In this document: one piece after another, positions 52,978 to 62,142 of the stretch
Position numbering within the stretch: position 1 is the first letter of the stretch
Layout of the letters: each line of letters starts with the position of its first letter
NCBI GenBank assembly: GCA_046330225.1
Contig: JAXLTD010000003.1
Coordinates: 394,261 to 458,260, forward strand
Reading direction: 5' to 3'
From: CANJIV01 sp046330225
Lineage (GTDB): Bacteria > Actinomycetota > Thermoleophilia > Solirubrobacterales > Solirubrobacteraceae
Length of the DNA stretch: 64,000 bases
Translations under genes and position numbers: made by a program
Notes under the pieces: model-generated
What the model was told of the DNA's origin: nothing
What the model saw: only the letters and a program-made list of their open reading frames with translations
Databases searched by the model: none

Positions 52978-55900
52978 TCACCCGAACGCCGTCCGCGCCG
53001 CGAACCGCTGGGACTCCGCCCAAACGTGCGGATCCGGGGGCGGCGCCGCGTAGTTGTTGATGAACGTGTGCCCGGCGCCGGCGATGTTGGACCCGAACTG
53101 GGACCGGGCGGCCATGACCTCGGCGTTGAGCCCGGAGACCTGCTCGGCCGCGGCCTTCGCGATCTCCTCCGGCGACGGGGGCCGCTGGACCTCCGACGTG
53201 TCCGGAGGCCGCGTCAGGTCCCCGAGCGTGTCCCTCGCCGTCTTGAGGCTGTCGGCCGCCTCCTTGATGAACGCGCTGTTCCCCGACCGCTGCGCCCGGT
53301 CGAACACGCCCTGCCAGAACCCGACCAGCCCGGACTCCGCCGCGATGTCATCCGCGCGCGTGTCCGCGACCCCATGCTCGGCGTCGGGCTGCACCGTCAG
53401 GCCGGCGACGCTCACCGCGGCCTCCAGGCCGCCCAGCACGCCCTTCTCGGCATCCGAGAGCAGCTCCGGCGCCGCGGGTTCGGTGATCTTCGCGGCGTTC
53501 GTGTCGGCCAGGTCGACGCCTGCCTGGGACAGGAGCCGCTTCAAGGACCGGCCGTAGTCGGTGTTCTTCGAGGACAGCCCGTAGGCCCGCTTGAGCACCG
53601 CGATCAGGTTCCCGAGCAGGCGCGCGCGGTTCCCCTTCGCCGTGCCGTAGGCCTTCGCGTCGCCCTTCGTGTCGGCGATCCGCATCAGATCCGACGCGTT
53701 GTCGATGTCGGTCTTGAGGTTCTCCGTCTGGTTGTACGTCCGCCGCGCCGCGGTCACCTCCCGGTCGATGACCTTCACCTGGGCGGCGAGCTTGTCGCGC
53801 TTGCGCTCCGCCGCGCGCAGCTCCCGCTTCGCCTTCGCCGTGCCCGCCTTGCCGTTGAGCTCGCGGACCGAGGCGCGCGCCTGGGAGACGTCCTGCTTCG
53901 CGTTGGTGAGGTCGCCGTGCAGGGATTCCTGCTTGGACGTGAGCGTCGAGAACTCCACGCCGCCCCACGCAATCCGCTTCGGCACCCAGAACCCGCCGAC
54001 CTTCCGCGACGTCGTCCCGCCACGGTTCGGGCCCCTGCCGGCCGCGAAGCCCGGCACGCCCAGGTCCGCGGCGAGCGAGGCGAGCAGCCCGAGGGCCCGG
54101 CCGCGATACCGGGTCTCGGTCGGGATGACGTAGTCGTCGGGCCCCAGCCCCGTGAGCATCGGGCCGGCGGTGCGAAACGCCCGGCCGGTGCGGCGGTTGA
54201 CCTTCCACTCCGGGCCGGCGCCCTCGCCGATGATCGACGCCTCCCGCGCGCCGGGCCCGCGGCCGGCGGCGTTCTTGCCGACGCTCGCCGTGTGGACCTC
54301 CCGGAACCACGTCGTGACCGTGATGCTCTTGTCGTGCAGCCCGGCGATCGAGCCGGCCAGCCCCTGCACCTGCCCGGTGGCGCCCGAGGCGCCCGGGGCC
54401 GAGATGCGCGACTGCTTGGAAGAGGGAAGCCCGTTGATCGCGCCATCGAGCCGATCCACGGCCGACTTCGCCGACGGGGCGTTGTGCAGGATCCGGATCA
54501 CCTTCGACACCGGCACCCCGGCCAGGACCGCGTCGAACGCCTTGACCGCGGCCCTCGCGCTCGGGGCGTTGTGCAGGATCCGGATCACCTTCGACGCCGG
54601 CACCCCGCGCAGCATCACTGTCAGCGCGCGGATCTGGGCCAGCGCGGTCGGCGCGGTCGTGGCGACCTTCGCGATCTTCGGAGGGATCCCCAAGGCGACC
54701 AGCGCCCGCAGCTTGCCCTTGGCGTCCTGGTCGCTCATCAGGACCTTCAGGGCCTTGGGCGGGATCACGACCGCGTCCAGGCGCGACACGCCCTCGATGA
54801 CCTTCTCGACGCCGTCGACGTTGACCTTCAGGTCGATGAACGGGTCGCCGCGCAGCTCCTCCCGCAGCGTGTTGATCCGATCCAGGCCCTGCTGGACCGA
54901 GCCCATCGCCTTCGTGAGGTCCGGGCCGATACCGAACGCCTCATGGACCTGCTGCATCGTCGACAGCAGGAACATGAGCCCGTCGCCGACCGACGTGACC
55001 GCCCCGAGGAACGCGTCGGCGCCCGCCGCGAGCGTCTTCGGATCGAAAAGGGCGTTGTTGACCTGCAGCAGCGCGTGGACGAGGTCCATCACGATCGGCG
55101 CAGCCGCCCCGATCAGCTTCACCAGGGTCGCCAGGCCCTCCCCGATGTGGTCGAAGGAGCCGTCCTTGGCCATCTCCCCGATCTTCTTCGCGATCGAGTT
55201 CAACGCCTCGGTCAGGGCCGGGGTGACCTTCTTCCCCAGCGCCAGCCACAGCTCCTGCACGCCGGCCTTCGCCTTGTCCCACGCCCCGGAAAGGCCCGAC
55301 TGCTTGGCCTTGGCGACCTCCGCCGCCTGCCCCTGCTTCTTCAGCTCGCTCCCATAGCGGTGGATCTTCGACGTGCCCTGGTCATACAGCGCCGCCAGGG
55401 TCCGGAACCCGTCCGTGCCGGCCAGGGTCTGCAACGCCTGGAGGCGCTGCTGGGCCGTCAGCCCGCCCAGCTTGGAGCGCAGCATCGTGGAGACCTGCGC
55501 CATCGACTTCATGCGGCCGCCGCTCGTGAAGAACGACAGGCCGTACCGGTCCATGACCTCCTTGGCCTGCGACGTCGGCTTCACGAGATGCATCAGCGCC
55601 GACTTCAGCGACGTGCCCGCATCGCTGTTCTTCACCCCGGCCGCCGCCAGCGCCTCCAGCGCAACGATGGTCTGGTCGAAGGACAGGCCGGCCTGCTTGG
55701 CCGCCGCGCCGCCCTGGCTGAGGGCCATCGCGAAATCTGAGACGTCGGCCGTCGTCGAGTTCGCCGCCTGCGCCAGCGCATCGGCGACATGCCCGGCATC
55801 CTTCCCGGACAGGCCGAACAGGTTCAGCGCGTTCGCGACCGTCGACGCCGCAGCCGCGAGATCCAGCTGCCCCGCCACCGACAGCGTGATCGCGGCCTGC

Positions 55901-56358
55901 AGCCCCCCGCCAAGGATCTTCTGCACGCTCAGGCCGCCCTTCGCGAGCTCCGTCGCGGCCTGCGCAACCTTCGTCGCCCCCAGCCCGCTCGAGATCCCCA
56001 TCGACCGCGACGCCGACTCGAGATCGCTCATCTGACGGGCCGTCGCGCCCGACACGGCCTTGAAGCCGAGAAGCTCCTTCTGGAACCCGGCGTACGTCGC
56101 GGCCGCCTTGACCGTGACCGCCGCCAAGGCCGCGACGCCGCCAGCGGCAAGCACCCGGCTCGAGATCCCCAGCGCGCCCATCGCCGAGCCCAGCCCGCCC
56201 GTCGCCCGCGACCCACGAGCCATCGCCGCCGTATGCCCGCGCTCAAACGCCGTCGCGTTCGCCGCCGACCGCTTCACCGCCGAGTCATAGGCAATGAACC
56301 CCGCCGGGTTGAACTGCCCGCCGAGGATGACCTCCACGCTGCCCGCGTTGAACGCCAT
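52978..56358 (-). CDS. Phage tail tape measure protein
   Basis: 1126 aa. N-terminal TP901-type region (AATYAGFQKELLGFKAVSGA, TELAKGGLSVQKILGGGLQA, ALMHLVKPTSQAKEVMDRYG, GFRTLAALYDQG), hydrophobic helices near residues 370-470, then a tandem repeat with VSKVIRILHNAPSA twice (period about 35 aa), a Gly-rich linker and a long C-terminal coiled coil. In a siphophage its length sets tail length; about 1.5 Angstrom per residue would give roughly 170 nm. No tail-tube or chaperone genes are adjacent. Intact frame. Confidence 0.9.
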   Translation of the reverse strand: MAFNAGSVEVILGGQFNPAGFIAYDSAVKRSAANATAFERGHTAAMARGSRATGGLGSAMGALGISSRVLAAGGVAALAAVTVKAAATYAGFQKELLGFKAVSGATARQMSDLESASRSMGISSGLGATKVAQAATELAKGGLSVQKILGGGLQAAITLSVAGQLDLAAAASTVANALNLFGLSGKDAGHVADALAQAANSTTADVSDFAMALSQGGAAAKQAGLSFDQTIVALEALAAAGVKNSDAGTSLKSALMHLVKPTSQAKEVMDRYGLSFFTSGGRMKSMAQVSTMLRSKLGGLTAQQRLQALQTLAGTDGFRTLAALYDQGTSKIHRYGSELKKQGQAAEVAKAKQSGLSGAWDKAKAGVQELWLALGKKVTPALTEALNSIAKKIGEMAKDGSFDHIGEGLATLVKLIGAAAPIVMDLVHALLQVNNALFDPKTLAAGADAFLGAVTSVGDGLMFLLSTMQQVHEAFGIGPDLTKAMGSVQQGLDRINTLREELRGDPFIDLKVNVDGVEKVIEGVSRLDAVVIPPKALKVLMSDQDAKGKLRALVALGIPPKIAKVATTAPTALAQIRALTVMLRGVPASKVIRILHNAPSARAAVKAFDAVLAGVPVSKVIRILHNAPSAKSAVDRLDGAINGLPSSKQSRISAPGASGATGQVQGLAGSIAGLHDKSITVTTWFREVHTASVGKNAAGRGPGAREASIIGEGAGPEWKVNRRTGRAFRTAGPMLTGLGPDDYVIPTETRYRGRALGLLASLAADLGVPGFAAGRGPNRGGTTSRKVGGFWVPKRIAWGGVEFSTLTSKQESLHGDLTNAKQDVSQARASVRELNGKAGTAKAKRELRAAERKRDKLAAQVKVIDREVTAARRTYNQTENLKTDIDNASDLMRIADTKGDAKAYGTAKGNRARLLGNLIAVLKRAYGLSSKNTDYGRSLKRLLSQAGVDLADTNAAKITEPAAPELLSDAEKGVLGGLEAAVSVAGLTVQPDAEHGVADTRADDIAAESGLVGFWQGVFDRAQRSGNSAFIKEAADSLKTARDTLGDLTRPPDTSEVQRPPSPEEIAKAAAEQVSGLNAEVMAARSQFGSNIAGAGHTFINNYAAPPPDPHVWAESQRFAARTAFG

Positions 56359-56361
56359 CGA

Positions 56362-56739
56362 CTAGCCCGCCTCGCCTTCCGGGACGATCGACGCCATCGT
56401 CGTCCCCATCGTGATCATCAGGACAGCGCCGGCCTCGGCGACCATGTGGTGCGCCACCCCCGGCCCGCGAATCAACAGGTCCGCGACCCGCTCCCCGCCA
56501 TCGGACCGGACGCGGACCAGCACCGACCCCGCCTCCGGCATGTACAGCGCCTGCTCGGGCAGGGACATGCCCTCGGCGCCGATCACCTCGAGCCGGCCGG
56601 CGGCCTGCAGCTGCGCGGCGCCGAGGATCCCGCCGGCCTGGATGTGCCCGACCGTCACGATCGCCCGCTCCCCCTCCAGCCGGCGGATCGCCTCGATCGC
56701 CTCGGCGACGGTGAGCGGCATGTCCACGATCGCCGTCAC
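56362..56739 (-). CDS. 125-aa element protein of unknown function
   Basis: Begins MTAIVDMPLTVAEAIEAIRR (GTG at 56739, GTGA overlap with the previous gene). The rest is beta-rich with GSVLVRVRSDGGERVADLLI and GAVLMITMGTTMA, suggesting a compact oligomeric fold. It lies three bases from the tape measure start, the place usually held by tail-assembly chaperones, which it does not resemble. Confidence 0.55.
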   Translation of the reverse strand: MTAIVDMPLTVAEAIEAIRRLEGERAIVTVGHIQAGGILGAAQLQAAGRLEVIGAEGMSLPEQALYMPEAGSVLVRVRSDGGERVADLLIRGPGVAHHMVAEAGAVLMITMGTTMASIVPEGEAG

Positions 56740-57011
56740 GCCGCGCCGCCCTCCCCGAGGACCTCGACGGCCTGCTCCATCGAGATCAGGCGCTGCCACT
56801 CCGCGCTCCCGTAGGGCACCTGGTGGACGTCGCCGTTCCACGTGCGCAGGCGCACCATCTCGCCCGGGGCCCGCCGCGGCGGATCCGCAGACTGCCCGGC
56901 AGGCGCCGTGGCCGGCGGCGCGCCGTGAAGCTCACGCGCGATCTCCCCCGGCGTCGACGGCTCACCGGACCGCGGGCCGCCCTTCCGGAAGATCCTGTCC
57001 CCGCCGGCCAT
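56736..57011 (-). CDS. 91-aa element protein of unknown function
   Basis: MAGGDRIFRKGGPRSGEPST, a Pro-rich middle and an end with WNGDVHQVPYGSAEWQRL. Overlaps neighbours on both sides (TGATG with the 228-aa gene, GTGA with the 125-aa gene). Short and partly disordered, possibly a head-tail connector substitute or adaptor; not recognised. Confidence 0.5.
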   Translation of the reverse strand: MAGGDRIFRKGGPRSGEPSTPGEIARELHGAPPATAPAGQSADPPRRAPGEMVRLRTWNGDVHQVPYGSAEWQRLISMEQAVEVLGEGGAA

Positions 57012-57697
57012 CACGCCGCCTCCGCCGCGTCGAGATCGATGACCTCCGCCTTGGACACCGGCAGGTGCCGCGCCTTGCCCCGGCCCGCCAGCTCGGGCTT
57101 AGGCTCGTTGAGCGCCCACTCCGCGAAGTAGGCGGCGTCGTTGGCCTCACCGGCCAGCCGCGCCGCCTCGAGCTCGGCCTCCGACATCACCGCCTGCCGG
57201 TGCTCGCGCACGAGCTCCCGGTAGCCATCGACCGCCCGCTCGTCGCGGCCCTGCGCCCGCAGGTACGGGGCAAGCTCGGCGTCCAGCGCATCGAACGCCG
57301 CCCGGTCCTTGTCGGCCGCGGCGGCCTGCGCGACCGCGTCCGGCGGCACGCCGGCATCGAGCTGGGCCTTCACCCTGGCCCACGCCCGCGACAGCTTCTG
57401 CTCGGCCAGGAGCTGCTCCTCGACGGAGCGATCCTCCTCGCGGCGGCCCAGCACCGCATGCACCCCCTCATGCGCCGCCTGCACGCCCGCGGCGATCTCG
57501 TCAATCTGCGCCTGCGCCCGCGCGCGCGCCCCCGCAACCTTCGCCGCCTTGAACTCCGCGCTGTGATCACGATCGGCCTCCCACTTCGCGACCTCCGCGC
57601 GCAGATCCCGCAGCACCTTCGCGACCGCCGGCGCCGTCCCGCGGATCCGCGCGACCCCGTCCCTGGCCTCCTGAACCTTCACCGCCGACCTGCTCAT
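57011..57697 (-). CDS. Helical/coiled-coil protein directly after large terminase
   Basis: 228 aa. Long helices rich in Ala/Glu/Arg (VLRDLRAEVAKWEADRDHSA, AQAQIDEIAAGVQAAHEGVH, ESELEAARLAGEA-like). This is the position of the portal gene in ordinary phages, but there is no portal signature and the size is far too small. Scaffold-like or packaging-adaptor roles are possible. ATGA overlap with the terminase gene. Confidence 0.55.
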   Translation of the reverse strand: MSRSAVKVQEARDGVARIRGTAPAVAKVLRDLRAEVAKWEADRDHSAEFKAAKVAGARARAQAQIDEIAAGVQAAHEGVHAVLGRREEDRSVEEQLLAEQKLSRAWARVKAQLDAGVPPDAVAQAAAADKDRAAFDALDAELAPYLRAQGRDERAVDGYRELVREHRQAVMSEAELEAARLAGEANDAAYFAEWALNEPKPELAGRGKARHLPVSKAEVIDLDAAEAA

Positions 57698-59412
57698 GCG
57701 ATCACTTCCTTCCTGCCGCGCTGGGCGGCCTCGAACGACTCGAACTCATCGAACAGCGGATCCCCATCCCGCCCGGCGCGCCCCCGGACCGACTCCAGGT
57801 CCGCCGCCCGGTCAACCTCGAACAGGCCCCCGGTCTCCCGGTTGCGCACCCACACCGGGCGCTCCAGGCGCCGCACGTGCCCCGGCACCGGCCGCCGCCA
57901 GCCAGGCGCAGCCGCCGGCCTCAGGACCTCGACCCCCGCCGCGCTCTGCAGCGCCGGCCGGCGCAGCACCCGCAGCCCCCCGCCCGTCACCACCGTGTCC
58001 AGCTCATCGGCCGGCCCGTCCGACCACGGCCCCTCCACATCGGCCGGCGCGGCCTTCGGGTCCGCGACGTCCGCCAAGTAGCACCGAATGCGCCCGCGCG
58101 TCCCGGCCGGCGCGTACGGCGCCGCCGCCAGCATCAGCGCGTCCGCGACGTCGTCGTGCACCGCCCGGTCCTCAGCCTCGATCCGCGTGAACCCGCGCTC
58201 GCCCTGCTCGAACCGAAGGCCCGCAAGCTGCCGCAGCAAGTCCGGATCACGGGGCAACACCAGCTGCCCGCGCTCGAGCAGACCCAAGATCGCCCCGTAC
58301 CCCGCCGTCTTCTTCGCGTTCGTCGTCGCCACAAGGTTCCACGCCCTGACCCGGGCCCGCCCGGGCATCGCGCGGCGAAGCTCCTGCGACGGCATCGCCC
58401 CCACCCCCGAAACCTCCGTCGACACCGCCCGCCACGGCGCCCGCACCGCCGCGATCTCCCCGACCACGTCCGACAAGGCGCGCCCCGCCGGCCACACCCG
58501 CGGCACCACCACGAACCGCGGCAGCCGTTCCGACCCCGGATTCAGCACCTGGCACGGCAGCCGGTAGACCGCCGCGACCGCCGACCGATCGAAGCTCACG
58601 CCCCAGTCGACCCCGAGCAGGCCCGCCGCTGGGCCCGCCAGGCCCCGTAGGTCAGGGAGCACGAGATCCGCCGTCTGGCGGTCAAGCAGCGACCGCGGGA
58701 ACAGCGATCCCGCCGCGTCCGACCACTCCCCGAGGACCTCCGCCGCGTACTCCGCCGGCGACACCCGGTCACGCTGGCGCTCCAGATACGCATGATCGAG
58801 CCGCGGGTTCGCCTCGTGCGTCCAGTGGAAGCTCGCATGGTCCGGGTCCCCGTCGCGGCCGGCGTCAAACGCCCGCCGGAAGAACATGTCCGGCCCGCCC
58901 CATGGCGTGCCCGCCAGCACGATCCGCGCGCCCGACCCCCGCTCATCCAACGCGACGTAGTGCGCGGCCCGCCACAGCTCCTCCGGCACAAAACCCGCCT
59001 CGTCTATCACCAGGAGCTTCACGCCGCGCCCGTACCCGCGCACCTGGCGCTGCGACGCCGGCAAGCTCACGATCTCCGACCCGTTGCTCAGCCGGATCCG
59101 CGTCGCGAAGTCGTCAACCACAGAGCCACGGGTCAGCGGCGACGCGGCCAGCGTGGCGGCGATCGACTCCGTCACCCGCCGCGCCGAATCCAGCCCGGCC
59201 GAGAGGATCACCGCCCGGACACCCGGCTCGCGGAAGCACGTCCACGCCGCCAGCGTCTCGATCAGGGTCGTCTTCCCCGTCCGGCGCGCCGCGGCGATCG
59301 CCGTGATGAACGCGCCGGCCCGGGCGGCCTCGACTTGGTGCGGCCACAGCGGCTGGCGCAGCACCCGCTCGGCGAACACGCCGGCGTCATCGACTGGGCT
59401 GCGGTCACCCAT
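57694..59412 (-). CDS. Phage terminase large subunit
   Basis: 572 aa. ATPase: Walker A-like AARRTGKTT (Lys 47) and Walker B LLVIDEAGF (Asp 137, Glu 138), motif III region GTPWGG. Nuclease: Asp 269 in LLGVDWGVS and the terminal acidic cluster VHDDVADALMLA (Asp 420/421/424). All expected residues are present, so the packaging motor looks functional. It overlaps the small-terminase-like gene by 8 bases and the 228-aa gene by 4. Intact in this otherwise capsid-less element. Confidence 0.93.
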   Translation of the reverse strand: MGDRSPVDDAGVFAERVLRQPLWPHQVEAARAGAFITAIAAARRTGKTTLIETLAAWTCFREPGVRAVILSAGLDSARRVTESIAATLAASPLTRGSVVDDFATRIRLSNGSEIVSLPASQRQVRGYGRGVKLLVIDEAGFVPEELWRAAHYVALDERGSGARIVLAGTPWGGPDMFFRRAFDAGRDGDPDHASFHWTHEANPRLDHAYLERQRDRVSPAEYAAEVLGEWSDAAGSLFPRSLLDRQTADLVLPDLRGLAGPAAGLLGVDWGVSFDRSAVAAVYRLPCQVLNPGSERLPRFVVVPRVWPAGRALSDVVGEIAAVRAPWRAVSTEVSGVGAMPSQELRRAMPGRARVRAWNLVATTNAKKTAGYGAILGLLERGQLVLPRDPDLLRQLAGLRFEQGERGFTRIEAEDRAVHDDVADALMLAAAPYAPAGTRGRIRCYLADVADPKAAPADVEGPWSDGPADELDTVVTGGGLRVLRRPALQSAAGVEVLRPAAAPGWRRPVPGHVRRLERPVWVRNRETGGLFEVDRAADLESVRGRAGRDGDPLFDEFESFEAAQRGRKEVIA

Positions 59413-60019
59413 CGCCGGCCACTTCCTCGCCGGCGGGCAGGCCGGCCTCCTCGAGCAGCCGGGCCCGGCGCTCCGGGTCGCGCTCGCTCATCGCCGACGC
59501 CAGGTCCACGGTCCGGGCGAGATCCAGGCCGCCAGCCACCCGGGAGCGCAGCGTCGCCGCCTCGTCAGCCAAGGCACGGCGATAGCGATCGATCTTCTTC
59601 CCGTGCATCTCGACCTCGGGCCGCTCGCGGCCCTTCTCGTCGACGTGCCCGTGCAGTGCCAAGTACCTGGCGCCCATCACCACGTGCCACTTCAGGAGCA
59701 GCAGGGTCTCGATGGACTCCATCGCCCACGCAGCGACGCCGCCGTCGTCGTCGCGATGGGCGTCGCCGAGGCCGGCGAGGATCTGCTCGCGGATCGGGCC
59801 GAGGTCGGGGATCAGGGCGACGAGCTCGGTGGCCACGGCCCGGGCCACGGCGGACTCCTCCGTGGCGGGGATGACCTGCTCGTTCATGCCGTGCCTCGTC
59901 GCCCGCCGGTTCCCCGTCCCGGCCCGGCCGAGCTCGAGCGCGGCGCGCTTGGCCGGCGTCATCTTCCGCCGGCCCTCGTCGAGCGCCTGGCGCTGCTTCT
60001 CGGTGAGCTCACGCGGCAC
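59405..60019 (-). CDS. Probable terminase small subunit
   Basis: 204 aa. The N-terminus LTEKQRQALDEGRRKMTPAK then GNRRATRHGMN contains the GN-x2-A-x2-HG pattern frequent near the start of small terminases. The middle and C-terminus are helical (WAMESIETLLLLKWHVVMGA). Position just before the large subunit supports the role of DNA recognition. GTG at 60019 overlaps the HTH gene by 11 bases. If true, it would recognise a pac/cos site on the element itself. Confidence 0.65.
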   Translation of the reverse strand: MPRELTEKQRQALDEGRRKMTPAKRAALELGRAGTGNRRATRHGMNEQVIPATEESAVARAVATELVALIPDLGPIREQILAGLGDAHRDDDGGVAAWAMESIETLLLLKWHVVMGARYLALHGHVDEKGRERPEVEMHGKKIDRYRRALADEAATLRSRVAGGLDLARTVDLASAMSERDPERRARLLEEAGLPAGEEVAGDG

Positions 60020-60461
60020 GCCGGCCCACCCCCTCCTCGCCCCGAATGGGCAGCAGCTCCACCCCCGAACGGGCACCACGCCTCACAGCCGACCCGCCGC
60101 GGCGCGCCCTGCCCCGCGAACGCTGGGCATCCGAGGCCTGCGACCCCTCGCTGCCCGAGCGAGCAGCCCACGCCGCGAGCGCCCGATCACGATCGAACCG
60201 CAGCCGCGGACGCGCGCCCTCCCCCAGCCTCACGGCGCCCAGCTCCCCGGCATGGTCATACACCCACGCCCTCGAGACGCCAAGCAGCTCGGCCACGGCC
60301 TGCGCGTCGACGAGCCGGCCCGAGCCCTGGCCGCCGGCGAGCAGCTCGACCACACGGCGCGCGACCGCATCAACCGACTCCGCATCCAGCCGAACCGGCG
60401 CCGGCCAGCCATGTTCGGCCAACCCACCGAGGATCGGACCACGGTCCGGTCGTGCGGTCAC
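60009..60461 (-). CDS. Excisionase-like helix-turn-helix protein
   Basis: 150 aa. The central HTH_17/AlpA-like motif reads LVDAQAVAELLGVSRAWVYD then ALAAW, preceded by an acidic helix; the C-terminus is basic and likely disordered. It could act as recombination directionality factor or as activator of the packaging genes it precedes. The repeat cluster 60490-60576 sits directly upstream and is a natural binding target. Confidence 0.75.
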   Translation of the reverse strand: MTARPDRGPILGGLAEHGWPAPVRLDAESVDAVARRVVELLAGGQGSGRLVDAQAVAELLGVSRAWVYDHAGELGAVRLGEGARPRLRFDRDRALAAWAARSGSEGSQASDAQRSRGRARRGGSAVRRGARSGVELLPIRGEEGVGRRAA

Positions 60462-60489
60462 GGTGCTGGCCTTTCTGGCTGCACACCCC

Positions 60490-60576
60490 GTAGACGCTGT
60501 TGGCAGGTTGTAGACGCTCCGTGGGGCCTATCCGGCCTCTCTATATGGGGCGTAGACGTTGTAGACGTTGTAGACG
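60490..60576. repeat. GTAGACG iteron-like repeats upstream of the packaging operon
   Basis: GTAGACG occurs at 60490, 60510, 60552, 60561 and 60570; the last three are tandem with 9-bp period (GTAGACGTT twice, then GTAGACGCG). An inverted GTCTAC lies at 60605-60610. The minus-strand -10-like TATAGA (60545-60540) falls between the two groups. The stretch 60462-60654 holds no gene. It may be an iteron origin for the primase-like gene to the right or a regulator array for the HTH-terminase operon. Confidence 0.75.
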
Positions 60577-60654
60577 CGGTGTCGAGTGAAATTCCTCGCG
60601 CGCGGTCTACAGCGGATACGCCGACCGTGGGGCGATCGTTGAGAGGGGCCGCGG

Positions 60655-61545
60655 TCACTCGGGGCTCCAGTCGGTGGGCGAGGTGAACCGGCGCGTGCTC
60701 TTGACGTCCTGGCCTCGGCGTCCGCTGAGCTTGGTGCGGGTGAACCCGAGGCGCAGGAGCCGGATGCTGAGGTCGCGCTGGGTGATGCTCTGGCCGTGGT
60801 AGCGCTCGATGTGGTTGCGCAGTCCGGTGATGGAGAGGTGGAGGTGCCCGTCTGGGGTGCGCAGGGCGGGCGCTGCGATGTCTCGGGCTTCGGAATCGCG
60901 GAGCGTGTCGTAGAGGTCCGGGCCGCTGGTTGGGGTGCTGAGGGCGTTGCGGGCGTAGCTGGCGATCCAGCTGCGTGCTTCCTCGTCGTCGGTGACGGCC
61001 TGGTCGTCTTGCTCGGCGATGTTGATGAGCTGTTGGATGAGGTCGTCGTGGTCGGCCTGTTTGAGGAGCGGTGGGATGTGCCCGGTGAGGTCGGTCATGC
61101 GGTGGCGGAACCGGGTGCGGGTGAGGAGGTCTGCGCTGGTGCCGAGGGTGGGCCGGCGTCCGTCGGTGAGCTCGAGGTCGTAGACGGCTCCGGCGTCTCC
61201 GCGTTTGATGACTCGGGCGAGGGTGGGCAGGCGGAGCTGCTCGCGGAGCTGGGCGAGGGGGTCGGTGTCGGTGCCGTTGGTGCGGGGTTGGGCGGCGGCG
61301 CGGCGGAGGTGGGCGGCGATGAGCTGGGGTGCGCAGCCGTTGGTGCAGGTGAGGCTGGCTCCTTTGCCGTTTTGGCTGATGAGGAGGTGGCGGGCGCCGG
61401 CCTGGCCCTGCTCGTAGGGGTCGATCTCGCAGACGGGGCAGTGCGCGAGGTGGGTTCCGGCGTGCTCGCCGTTTTCGACGGGCGGCGGCCCGATGCGGGC
61501 GAGGGCCTCGAGGGCCTCGGCGACGGTGAGCACAGCCTCGATCAT
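60655..61545 (-). CDS. Primase-like zinc-ribbon protein (replication module)
   Basis: 296 aa. The N-terminus has AHCPVCEIDPYEQGQAGARH, then KGASLTCTNGC, giving C-x2-C...C-x3-C around a small beta hairpin as in the zinc domain of DnaG/phage primases. No TOPRIM or helicase motif is visible. The C-terminus (LRNHIERYHGQSITQRDLSI then LRLLRLGFTRTKLSGRRG-like) looks like a winged helix. Probably primes or recruits replication of the excised element. Overlaps the 133-aa gene by four bases. Confidence 0.6.
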   Translation of the reverse strand: MIEAVLTVAEALEALARIGPPPVENGEHAGTHLAHCPVCEIDPYEQGQAGARHLLISQNGKGASLTCTNGCAPQLIAAHLRRAAAQPRTNGTDTDPLAQLREQLRLPTLARVIKRGDAGAVYDLELTDGRRPTLGTSADLLTRTRFRHRMTDLTGHIPPLLKQADHDDLIQQLINIAEQDDQAVTDDEEARSWIASYARNALSTPTSGPDLYDTLRDSEARDIAAPALRTPDGHLHLSITGLRNHIERYHGQSITQRDLSIRLLRLGFTRTKLSGRRGQDVKSTRRFTSPTDWSPE

Positions 61546-61943
61546 CGGGCGGCCTCCTCGAGCTGGCGGAGGCGGGCGAGGGCCTGGCGGCGTGCGGCGG
61601 TGCTCGCGGCGAGGGCCTTGAGGGCTTGGAGCTGGTGCCCGCCGTCAGCGGGCGCGGGTTCGCCGGGGTCGTCTGAGGGCGGGGAGCCGCGGCTTGCGCT
61701 GCGGGTGCGCCGGGCGCGGGGGCGTCCTGCGCCGCGGGGCCTTGCCGTTGAAGTGCCCGGCCGTTGGGCTGCGGGCGGCGAGGCCGGGCCGGTCGGGCTG
61801 CTGGCGGCCACGGCGTGCCAGAACGTGGCGTGTTCCGGCGGGGTGGCGATCGGGGCGGACCGGACGACGGTTCCGTCGTCGAAGGTCATGTCGAGGCCGA
61901 TGGCCAGGCCGGTGGCGGGAGCGTCAGGGCCAGTGTGGTGCAT
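61542..61943 (-). CDS. 133-aa element protein of unknown function
   Basis: N-terminal small beta domain (LAIGLDMTFDDGTVVRSAPI) with an EHATFWHAVAASSP segment, then a Pro/Arg-rich linker and a C-terminal helix (LKALAASTAARRQALARL). It starts an operon with the primase-like gene (ATGA overlap). Not recognised. Confidence 0.5.
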   Translation of the reverse strand: MHHTGPDAPATGLAIGLDMTFDDGTVVRSAPIATPPEHATFWHAVAASSPTGPASPPAAQRPGTSTARPRGAGRPRARRTRSASRGSPPSDDPGEPAPADGGHQLQALKALAASTAARRQALARLRQLEEAAR

Positions 61944-62026
61944 GGTCGCGGGCGGGCTTCATGGTGGTGTGAGTAGCTCTCGGTCGAGAGGGTAGGCGGC
62001 GCGTCGGATGTCTTCGCCGGGATGCT

Positions 62027-62055
62027 GAAACGCCCCCGGGGACCGGGGGCGTTTC
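62027..62055. terminator. Strong bidirectional hairpin
   Basis: A perfect 13-bp stem GAAACGCCCCCGG / CCGGGGGCGTTTC with a GGA loop, between the 67-aa gene (62143) and the 133-aa gene (61943), both minus. A T-rich edge (TTTC) is present in either direction. The region 61944-62142 otherwise contains no gene. Confidence 0.75.
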
Positions 62056-62142
62056 GGAGAGCAGACTCAGCCCATCATCAGGCCTCGCGACTTGCCGGGC
62101 ACCACCCCGGCGGCGCCGATGGTACATGCGTGCCCGGAGGGA

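Noticed and set aside
52957..55740. 927-aa plus-strand frame opposite the tape measure gene
   Set aside because: Arg/Leu/Asp-rich antisense frame; the minus-strand tape measure has clear family motifs.
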